The notes under the pieces were generated by a model. That model saw nothing but the letters and a program-made list of their open reading frames with translations. It was not told the DNA's origin and searched no databases. This document shows positions 24,155-29,193 of a stretch of 30,294 bases of DNA, piece after piece. The position numbers and the translations under genes were made by a program. The first letter of the stretch is position 1; each line of letters begins with the position of its first letter. The stretch comes from a virus. Where the stretch lies: the IMG/VR virus record IMGVR_UViG_3300025853_000429, positions 1 to 30,294 of that record. One strand, 5' to 3'.

Positions 24155-24371
24155 AAATTACAAGAAAGAATACAAGAAGTATCACTCTAAGCCCGACCAG
24201 AGAGCCAACCGAAGTTCTCGAAACAAAGCTCGTCGGAAGATGGTTAGCTCTGGCCGGATTAAAAAGAGCGATAAGCGAGATGTCGATCACAGGGACGGCA
24301 ACCCGCGCAATAATTCATTGAAAAACTTGCGCGCCCGTCCGAAGAAAACGAACAGGTCACGCAAGAAATAG
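24147..24371 (+). CDS. Small basic HNH-like phage protein
   Basis: The 74-residue, very Lys/Arg-rich product reads MARNYKKEYKKYHSKPDQRA, then RSSRNKARRKMV and DKRDVDHRDGNPRNNSLKNLR. The VDH.DGNP.NNS..NLR string is the core of an HNH nuclease finger: the DH pair and Asn/His region are present, but the protein lacks a full-length zinc-binding frame. Closely similar short proteins occur in many marine phages, where they are annotated as HNH endonuclease-like; activity is unproven. It is the last gene of the + strand late operon. Its stop codon directly abuts the integrase stop on the other strand. Confidence 0.7.
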   Translation: MARNYKKEYKKYHSKPDQRANRSSRNKARRKMVSSGRIKKSDKRDVDHRDGNPRNNSLKNLRARPKKTNRSRKK

Positions 24372-25208
24372 TCAGGCGGCTATCGTGAGTTTTGACACAG
24401 CGTTGTTTAGGTAGTCGGGCGAGAACTTAGCGTAGACCTTTTCCGTTATCCGACTGTCTTTGTGACCCAGCAGCTTTGCCACCTCAATAATTGGTACCCC
24501 ATCGCGCACAAGGTTCGTCGCAACAGAATGACGAAGAACGTGTGGGGTCACGCCTTCCAAGCCGCAATCCTCAAGAATGTTCGCCCACGCCTTTCGCATA
24601 TCACGAATGCGTCTGCCGTTGTTGGAGATGACATACATACTATCACGGTCTATCCCCGACAGGAGCGTATGCATCTCTGACGAAATCGGTATCACTGCGC
24701 GGTTCTTGCGTCTGTTTCTACGGTCGTGCTTGTCCCTGAAGTCGATCACCCCTTCCTTCCAGATCACTTGAGGCCACTGAAGAGACAGGATTGCCTCCTT
24801 GCGCTGCCCGGTGAGCAGGGCGATAGCGACAAAAAGAAAGACATGCGGGTACCTTTTTGAGGCTTCTAGGAATCGAAGACACTCCTCCTTATCAAGCCAC
24901 ATCTTCCTTGGCTCAGGCTCAGGTAGTCTTTTGATAACAATTACGCGGTCAATTATTCCTTCCGCGTTTGCCCATCTCAGTGCTGCGCTCAATACACCCA
25001 ACTCTCGATTGACTGTACCGGCACTGGCGTCTCTCTTCTTGGTGTAAGCGGAGACATGCTTGCCGCTTAATTTGTGGATTGGAATGTCTCCGAAGTGAGG
25101 GGCTAACCTCTTCCAAGCGATAGATGCTCGTTTGTGGTCGATAGCTACATGATCAACATGATCAGAAATATACCTATTTACGACCTGCTCCACTGATGTT
25201 ATTTTCAT
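24372..25208 (-). CDS. int: Tyrosine recombinase (phage integrase)
   Basis: The 278-residue enzyme catalyses site-specific integration and excision. An N-terminal SAM-like core-binding domain (1-95, with TVNRELGVLSAALRWANAEG) precedes the catalytic domain. Catalytic residues visible are Arg136 (LLTGQRKEAI), probably Lys168 (RRKNRAVIP), His223-x-x-Arg226 (TPHVLRHSVAT), His249 (LLGHKD) and the nucleophile Tyr259 (VYAKFSP). All key positions are intact, so the protein should be active. No long arm-binding domain is present. It lies at the far end of the leftward early operon and converges with the late operon with no bases between the stops. Its presence implies a temperate lifestyle; the attachment site was not identified. 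Confidence 0.95.
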   Translation of the reverse strand: MKITSVEQVVNRYISDHVDHVAIDHKRASIAWKRLAPHFGDIPIHKLSGKHVSAYTKKRDASAGTVNRELGVLSAALRWANAEGIIDRVIVIKRLPEPEPRKMWLDKEECLRFLEASKRYPHVFLFVAIALLTGQRKEAILSLQWPQVIWKEGVIDFRDKHDRRNRRKNRAVIPISSEMHTLLSGIDRDSMYVISNNGRRIRDMRKAWANILEDCGLEGVTPHVLRHSVATNLVRDGVPIIEVAKLLGHKDSRITEKVYAKFSPDYLNNAVSKLTIAA

Positions 25209-25214
25209 GTCGTG

Positions 25215-25232
25215 CGATTTCCTTTCAAATCG
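25215..25232 (-). promoter_or_regulatory. Hairpin displaying the SD-like site of the integrase gene
   Basis: The inverted repeat CGATTT-(6 nt)-AAATCG is centred upstream of the integrase ATG (its complement at 25206-25208). On the coding strand the loop reads GAAAGG, the only SD-like sequence, about 12 nt from the ATG. It may be an operator, an integrase/excisionase arm site or a translational control element. Confidence 0.35.
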
Positions 25233-25251
25233 TATGTCACCTCATGACTTT

Positions 25252-25278
25252 GGGGAGGCGTCTAGTCAACGCCTCCCC
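25252..25278 (+). terminator. GC-rich hairpin with T-rich flank on the + strand, candidate rho-independent terminator
   Basis: A perfect ten-pair stem (GGGGAGGCGT / ACGCCTCCCC) with a seven-base loop is followed on the + strand by TTTATCTT. On the - strand the flank is AAAG, so it would work best against rightward transcripts, that is, late-operon read-through crossing the integrase gene. It overlaps the stop codon of the HTH gene and lies in the 57-nt gap before the integrase gene. Confidence 0.5.
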
Positions 25279-25478
25279 TTTATCTTGTGAACGTCGATCT
25301 CATATCCCAGTTCACTGAACCATTTTTCGACTGTGCTAAAGGCAACATTCGTCTTGCCATTTTCAAAATTAGCTATTGTGCTGGCGCTAGTGCCTGTAAG
25401 AGAAGCAAGAACCTCTCTCGACAAAGGGGCTTCTTTTCGCAGAACCTGAAGTTCTGTGCAAAGCCAGTGGATGTTCAT
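25266..25478 (-). CDS. Small XRE-type helix-turn-helix regulator
   Basis: The 70-residue product has a classic helix-turn-helix: SREVLASLTGTSASTIANFENG (about 20-41), with T-G-T-S-A-S-T-I as turn and recognition helix and the NFENGK consensus after it. The remainder (STVEKWFSELGYEIDVHKIKGRR) resembles short HTH_XRE or HigA-like DNA-binding proteins. It could be the phage repressor, a Cro-like protein or a regulator of the neighbouring integrase. It starts on an ATGA overlap with the RHH gene, so the two are probably co-translated. No dimerisation or protease-cleavage domain is present, unlike CI repressors. Confidence 0.78.
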   Translation of the reverse strand: MNIHWLCTELQVLRKEAPLSREVLASLTGTSASTIANFENGKTNVAFSTVEKWFSELGYEIDVHKIKGRR

Positions 25479-25660
25479 TTCTTTTCGCTTTCTTCTTCTT
25501 CAACGTAACGCTCTGCTGCCTCCCTCACCACAGAGGCTGCTGTAACATTTTGCTTGGAGGCGATATCCCTAATCCGATTTATGAGACGGAAGGGAAAAAC
25601 AATGTTCCAAGTCTTACTTGGTTCCGTCATTCGACGAGGTCGGTTCAGTTGTCCCGCCAT
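25475..25660 (-). CDS. Ribbon-helix-helix (CopG/Arc-like) DNA-binding protein
   Basis: I place the start at the ATG complementary to 25658-25660, preceded on the coding strand by GGAGG with about 6-nt spacing; an upstream in-frame ATG at 25684 has no such site. The resulting 61-residue protein has a beta strand (TWNIVFPFRL, 17-26) and two helices (INRIRDIASKQN and TAASVVREAAERYVEEEE), the RHH layout in which the strand pairs in a dimer and inserts into the DNA major groove. It overlaps the upstream DUF6378-like gene by 47 nt and the HTH gene by 4 nt (ATGA). A role as repressor or excisionase-like control factor for this operon is plausible. Confidence 0.75.
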   Translation of the reverse strand: MAGQLNRPRRMTEPSKTWNIVFPFRLINRIRDIASKQNVTAASVVREAAERYVEEEESEKK

Positions 25661-25958
25661 TGTCTGCCTCCATAATCTTTTCATATATGTCCTCAGCTAC
25701 TGCTGCATACCCAGCTATATCAATGTGTGAGTCAAGTTTGGGTCTATTCATGCACCGGGCAACTTTTACCAAGCCCATCATCATTGCAACATCGTAGGCA
25801 GTTAGAGGTTTGCCAGACCACTCTCTTCCGGTAATCCATGTATTCCACAGATTAGCTATGCGGGTATGATTAACGAGGGAATCCCCGTAATCTTTGTGCC
25901 TGTCTCCGCATACGTTTTCTATCGCGCCCTCAAGCACATCTAATTTCTTTTCATGCAT
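25614..25958 (-). CDS. DUF6378-like phage protein
   Basis: The start at 25958 overlaps the previous stop (ATGCATGA on the coding strand) and has AGAGG about 6 nt upstream; the longer in-frame start at 25982 is less likely. The product is 114 residues. The motif series GDRHKDYGDSLVNHTRIANLWNTWITG, then LTAYDVAMMMGLVKVARCMNRP..DSHIDIAGYAAVAEDIYEKI is characteristic of DUF6378 proteins: R..YGD...NH..IA.LW, DV..MM.L.K.AR and H.DN..D.AGYAA. The protein is all-helical and has been compared with MazG-like NTP pyrophosphatases, but activity is unproven. Nucleotide-pool control is one guess. It sits in the early operon between an unknown gene and regulators. Confidence 0.75.
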   Translation of the reverse strand: MHEKKLDVLEGAIENVCGDRHKDYGDSLVNHTRIANLWNTWITGREWSGKPLTAYDVAMMMGLVKVARCMNRPKLDSHIDIAGYAAVAEDIYEKIMEADNGGTTEPTSSNDGTK

Positions 25959-26391
25959 AGTTACCTCTGCTTTCAAATTCACCGAGAAGTTCTGTCCATA
26001 ATTTCTGTGCGGTTTTGTTAGACGAAAGTTCTATGCGACTGTGTATGCCGCAATGTTGACGCACAGCCATTGCAGCGGCCTCTTCGTTTTTCTCAAAAAT
26101 CAAACCTTGATCAAACAACCAATCTTGGAATGAATCCTCCCGGCAAAGCATACCGGCTTGATTGACGATCTTGTTAGCCTCTCGCACACTGGGTGGCGTG
26201 ATGATTGTATCGTCGTCGTCCAGTCGCGCCATGCCAACCATATACCGAGAACCAATCGGATCAGACATGAGGTCTGGGGGAACATCGTTTGGGTGAACAA
26301 CAAGCGTTATAGCTATGCCGTCTTTGGTTTGGCGAAGAGCGGTCTTTATGGCTTCAAGTCCGTAGCTTCGCTCTTGAATTGTTTTATCCAT
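25951..26391 (-). CDS. Conserved phage protein of unknown function
   Basis: The product is 146 residues with an N-terminal half built on IKTALRQTKDGIAITLVVHPNDVPPDLMSDPIGSRYMVGMARLDDD, a pattern I recall from unannotated early proteins of many phages (L.LRQTKDG..LTLV.HP.DVP..L). The second half is helical with ANKIVNQAGMLCREDSFQDWLF, RQHCGIHSRIEL and KLWTELLGEFESR. No catalytic motif is evident. It overlaps the upstream HNH-like gene by 46 nt and the downstream DUF6378 gene by 8 nt, so it is embedded in the recombination operon. A role in recombination or replication is inferred from that position only. Confidence 0.65.
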   Translation of the reverse strand: MDKTIQERSYGLEAIKTALRQTKDGIAITLVVHPNDVPPDLMSDPIGSRYMVGMARLDDDDTIITPPSVREANKIVNQAGMLCREDSFQDWLFDQGLIFEKNEEAAAMAVRQHCGIHSRIELSSNKTAQKLWTELLGEFESRGNYA

Positions 26392-26633
26392 TCTTCTGGG
26401 TCAACTCCTTGCAAAGCCCACCACCTTTTCTCGTTGCCGTGCATGTGAAGTTCTTTGTGGTGCATATCGCACAGAGGAACAGTCATATCGTCAGGCACTT
26501 TTAGAGACATCGCGGCGGGCGCTGTGAAGGTTACGTGATGAGCGACAGTGTAGGGAGAGCCACACACTAAGCATGGTCTCTCCCTGACTGAGGCCAGCCA
26601 TTTCTTAGAACGGAATCTCGTCGTCGAGATCAT
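26346..26633 (-). CDS. HNH-like zinc-finger protein (DUF968/NinZ-like)
   Basis: The start is the ATG complementary to 26631-26633, preceded by GGAGG about 9 nt upstream. A longer frame exists but its first 72 residues are a shadow of the SSB gene. The 95-residue product has FRSKKWLASVRERPCLVCGS, AHHVTFTAPAA, VPLCDMHHKELHMHGNEKRWW: a CxxC pair, a His-His and a CxxHH..LH cluster, the metal-binding frame of HNH nucleases and the DUF968 / lambda-type NinZ group that acts on recombination intermediates. It overlaps SSB by 29 nt. Position between SSB and other early genes suits a recombination-linked nuclease or junction-binding factor. Activity not certain. Confidence 0.72.
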   Translation of the reverse strand: MISTTRFRSKKWLASVRERPCLVCGSPYTVAHHVTFTAPAAMSLKVPDDMTVPLCDMHHKELHMHGNEKRWWALQGVDPEEWIKQFKSEATDLKP

Positions 26634-26967
26634 CGTTTTGAACCTCCGGTTCAGGCGTTGGTTTCTTGTACGGCTCCTGTAGCCAGACCGAAAGATACTG
26701 ACCGCTTTTGCCCTGCCAGACCTTCCCGGCAATCTCAAGTTTCGCAACCTGCTGACCTTCTGTTTGCCTTCTTTTAGACATCCCTGTCTCTTTGTTTTTG
26801 AAGGCCTCAACGAGGTACCGTGCCGCATCTTTGGTGATCTCAATATCACCGCTGATATCAGGCTGCTTCTCGTTGTGGTTGTCAGCGTGGCTGATGTTGA
26901 TCGACATGGAGTCGATTTTGCGTTGATTGCGGAAGATATTACCGCCGCCGAAATTAGACTTCGCCAT
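26605..26967 (-). CDS. ssb: Phage single-stranded DNA-binding protein with acidic C-terminal tip
   Basis: The 120-residue product has a short OB-fold-like core (SGDIEITKDAARYLVEAFKNKE, then KLEIAGKVWQGKSGQYLSVWLQEPYK) and ends NDDLDDEIPF. The acidic tip finishing in Ile-Pro-Phe is the hallmark by which SSB proteins recruit partner enzymes. The core is not the E. coli SSB sequence but matches the type seen next to recombinase genes in marine phages. It starts on a TAATG overlap with the annealing-protein gene. Role: protect and organise ssDNA for the exonuclease/annealing protein pair and for replication. Confidence 0.82.
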   Translation of the reverse strand: MAKSNFGGGNIFRNQRKIDSMSINISHADNHNEKQPDISGDIEITKDAARYLVEAFKNKETGMSKRRQTEGQQVAKLEIAGKVWQGKSGQYLSVWLQEPYKKPTPEPEVQNDDLDDEIPF

Positions 26968-27860
26968 TAATTTTCTCCTTCTTCGTATGAATATACCTCA
27001 CCGCTCTGCGCGGCTTTCTTTGCTTCCTTAAAGAACCCCATAACTCGCTTGTGAATTTCTGGAGCACTCTCTGCGATCATTCCAATCGCGTCCTTGTTGT
27101 GCTTGTAGAAGGCCTCGACGGCTTTAACGCACTCGTCGTTAGTGTCGTAGACAGGCTCACCGGAGAAACCTTCCTCGGGATTAGCACCGGCCCGATCACC
27201 AAGTGACGGCATGAACGTCGAGAAAACCTTCTCAACAATGTCGAACGCATCGCTATCGCCGTTGATCGTGGCGAACTGTTCGCCCTCCTCCATCTCAACA
27301 ATATCAGCATGATGGTCGAGCATCTTTCCTCGGAAACCATCTGTTGATGGGTTAATTTTAACCTCTGGCTCCTCTTTCTTAACCTTCTTCGGTTTAGCCT
27401 TGGGCTTCTCTTCGATCTTCTCTTCGATCTCTTCCGGCTCTTCCTCAGCAATCAACTCGTCGGCTGCGCCTTCGTAAAGGAGCAAACCAAACCCGTGGTA
27501 AGCAATCGTTTTCACAAGCCCTCTCTGTAAGGCTGTGTTGACTGCCATCGGATCGGGTGTCTGCACCGCCTTGTTGCGGTAATCTAGAACCGGAAAGGTC
27601 TCGGTTATTGAATCGCCATCAATCGTGACGGTGACCTTAACGTATGCAAAACCCTTCTTGTCCATCGCGTAGGGTATGGAATAACTCGGCTCCCCCACTG
27701 TAAACCAATGCTTTTCAAAAGAAGCATCTGGGTGCCTCTTTTTGATCTGGGACCAAGCATATGACCACTTTAAATAGTCAAACCCATTCTTCTTTTCGAT
27801 CTTGTCCGCAGGGATTTTAGCCTCAAAGAGGCTCTCAAAATTACCCTTCTTGGTTGTCAT
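26967..27860 (-). CDS. Single-strand annealing recombinase, Sak3/DUF1071 family
   Basis: The 297-residue product catalyses annealing of complementary ssDNA. Residues 15-140 show the DUF1071 pattern: KNGFDYLKWSYAWSQIKKRHPDASFEKHW, Y.D..G..AYVKVTVTIDG..ITE.FPVLDYRNKAV, then MAVNTALQRGLVKTIAYHGFGLLLYEG, the NTALQR.LVK..A..G.GL..Y.G signature shared with Sak3 annealing proteins of the Rad52/ERF-like class. A Lys/Glu-rich linker (EEEPEEIEEKIEEKPKAKPKK) leads to a helical C-terminal region (about 200-297). Start: ATG with GAGG about 6 nt upstream. It overlaps the exonuclease gene by 20 nt and the SSB gene by TAATG, so the three probably form a coupled unit. Confidence 0.83.
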   Translation of the reverse strand: MTTKKGNFESLFEAKIPADKIEKKNGFDYLKWSYAWSQIKKRHPDASFEKHWFTVGEPSYSIPYAMDKKGFAYVKVTVTIDGDSITETFPVLDYRNKAVQTPDPMAVNTALQRGLVKTIAYHGFGLLLYEGAADELIAEEEPEEIEEKIEEKPKAKPKKVKKEEPEVKINPSTDGFRGKMLDHHADIVEMEEGEQFATINGDSDAFDIVEKVFSTFMPSLGDRAGANPEEGFSGEPVYDTNDECVKAVEAFYKHNKDAIGMIAESAPEIHKRVMGFFKEAKKAAQSGEVYSYEEGEN

Positions 27861-28722
27861 CTTTTACCTCATGCCATTGGTTGCACCATTGATTGACCCG
27901 GCAATAGTTGTTCGCACATCTGGTGAACTCACCGGGCCTCTTTTCCACTCGCCGGGTGTCATCCTCGGCGGCGAAACTCTGGGCGTCGTCTTCATTATCG
28001 AAGACCCGCAACGCCCTTTTATTCTTACCTTTGTGGACTGCCCATTTGGTGGGACGCGCCCATCTCTCTGCATCAGAGCAGTCGGGCAGCCCGTTGAACT
28101 CTTTCTCAAGTTCTGCTCTCGAATGCTCACGAACCCGACCTTGAACGTAGGCGTCCTGTTCAGGCTCTGACCATAAAGGAACATCGATCTCGACAATCGG
28201 TGCAGCAGGATAATCTTCTCGCCTGTCGGCGTCGGCTTTGCGCCAGTCTCGTAATACCCCGATAACTGACGCAGAACGAACGCGCAGACCCTTGGCGTGG
28301 CGAACCAGATAGGCATAGACGTTTAGCTGCCGCTCCCAATCTGAGTGGTCCGACATCATCGCCTTGTATACGGAGGTGGATTTGAAATCTTTGAGATCGA
28401 CCTCGTCGTCGTCTTCGTACTGGAGATCAATCTGCCCGGAGATCAAGGTGCCATCTACGTCGTGCTCAAGTCTCTCCTCTGCGACGTAGCTGTTGCTGGC
28501 AGCGTTCTCGAACACGGTGTGGATAGCAGTACCCATCACGCGGTAGACGAGTTCCGATACGTCCTCGGTTATTTCGTGTCCGTGCTCTTGCCGCAGTTGT
28601 GAAATTCTGGGAGAATCGATCAGCGTCGTGACACGGGTGCCTTCGACTACCTCTCCTTTTTCAAACTCAGTGAGCGCTTTCACCACTGGGTCTGGTAAAC
28701 CAGTCTTATTTGTGTACCTCAT
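27841..28722 (-). CDS. RecB/Cas4-like PD-(D/E)XK exonuclease with candidate Fe-S cysteines
   Basis: I chose ATG 28722 (MRYTNKTGLPDPVVKALT), as homologues begin like this, giving 293 residues; ATGs at 28734 and 28758 only add unconserved residues. Active-site motifs are G-T-A-I-H68, GQID99L, D112-F-K114 (LKDFKS) and Q132-L-N-V-Y (QLNVYAY), the RecB-family nuclease set. Cys215 (GLPDCSDAERWARPTKWAV) and Cys269, Cys274, Cys280 (FTRCANNYCRVNQWC) form a one-plus-three pattern like the Fe-S site in Cas4/AddB nucleases. It probably resects DNA ends to supply ssDNA to the annealing protein encoded just downstream. No SD motif lies before the start, and the initiation region may be leaderless. Confidence 0.83.
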   Translation of the reverse strand: MRYTNKTGLPDPVVKALTEFEKGEVVEGTRVTTLIDSPRISQLRQEHGHEITEDVSELVYRVMGTAIHTVFENAASNSYVAEERLEHDVDGTLISGQIDLQYEDDDEVDLKDFKSTSVYKAMMSDHSDWERQLNVYAYLVRHAKGLRVRSASVIGVLRDWRKADADRREDYPAAPIVEIDVPLWSEPEQDAYVQGRVREHSRAELEKEFNGLPDCSDAERWARPTKWAVHKGKNKRALRVFDNEDDAQSFAAEDDTRRVEKRPGEFTRCANNYCRVNQWCNQWHEVKDDNQEG

Positions 28723-28758
28723 GTGAGCGAACATACAGAGGGAAATAACTAATGGCAA
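28723..28758 (-). promoter_or_regulatory. Candidate leftward promoter in the divergent gap
   Basis: On the - strand, TTGCCA (complement of 28753-28758) and TATGTT (complement of 28730-28735) are separated by exactly 17 bases. That gives 5/6 and 4/6 matches to sigma-70 boxes. Transcription would begin at or next to the exonuclease ATG, giving a leaderless mRNA, which fits the absence of an SD motif there. The -35 box overlaps the start of the rightward resolvase gene. A weaker rightward pair (TTGTGT at 28710, CATACA at 28732) also exists. Confidence 0.35.
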
Positions 28759-29150
28759 TAGATTTATTAGATACCGATAAATTGTGGCTCACGGATTGGT
28801 TATTTAGTTGTGAGATTTTAGGTGAGCCAGCCAGTAAGGCTAACTCCCGCAAGATTGTTAAGTTTGGAAACAGGCCAGCTTCGATCAAGTCTGACAAGGC
28901 GAGGGCCTACGAGAAAACATTTGCCAGTCAATGCAGGGTTCTAGATGAATTGATCGAAGATGATGTCTTGCTCTGGTGCAAAATTTGGTACGCCTCCCGC
29001 CGACCTGATCTTGATGAAAGCCTGATCATGGATTTGTTGCAGGACCGCGCAATCAAGAACGACCGGCAGATTAAAGCGAAGGTTGTTTTACATGCTCTGG
29101 ACAAGGAAAACCCACGAGCAGAAATAAGGTTGGCGAAAATTCCTGTTTGA
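28752..29150 (+). CDS. rusA: RusA-family Holliday junction resolvase
   Basis: The 132-residue product probably cuts four-way junctions arising in recombination and replication. It has the RusA layout: GEPASKANSRKIVKFG (about 24-39) in place of the P.K.R.R N-terminal segment, then KIWYASRRPDLDESLIMDLLQDRAIKNDRQI (77-107) with the metal-binding aspartates Asp86, Asp88 and Asp104, and AKVVLHALDKENPRAEIRL forming the last strands. A GAGGGA SD-like motif lies about 8 nt before the ATG. It opens the rightward operon, divergent from the exonuclease with only 29 bases between the starts. The long hydrophobic/acidic N-terminus (LLDTDKLWLTDWLF) is unusual but ordinary in size. Confidence 0.85.
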   Translation: MAIDLLDTDKLWLTDWLFSCEILGEPASKANSRKIVKFGNRPASIKSDKARAYEKTFASQCRVLDELIEDDVLLWCKIWYASRRPDLDESLIMDLLQDRAIKNDRQIKAKVVLHALDKENPRAEIRLAKIPV

Positions 29151-29161
29151 CGATTTGTTAA

Positions 29162-29189
29162 ACCACCACTATGACAGAAGTGGAGGTGA
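29162..29189 (+). promoter_or_regulatory. Hairpin containing the SD site of the primase-helicase gene
   Basis: CCACT (29166-29170) pairs with AGTGG (29179-29183) across an eight-base loop. Beyond an A-A mismatch, three more pairs (29162-29164 with 29185-29187) extend the stem. The perfect SD GGAGGTGA (29182-29189) lies in the 3' arm, five nt before the ATG, so folding would block ribosome entry. Confidence 0.45.
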
Positions 29190-29193
29190 CAAA

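Noticed and set aside
25209-25265. attP core beside the integrase gene
   Set aside because: The gap has two inverted repeats but no tRNA-like 3' end or direct repeat that would identify a core; cannot be supported without the host junction sequences.
26634-26849. N-terminal 72-residue extension of the HNH-like gene
   Set aside because: This part lies in another frame over the SSB gene and is Arg-rich shadow; an internal ATG with GGAGG upstream gives a full HNH-like domain.
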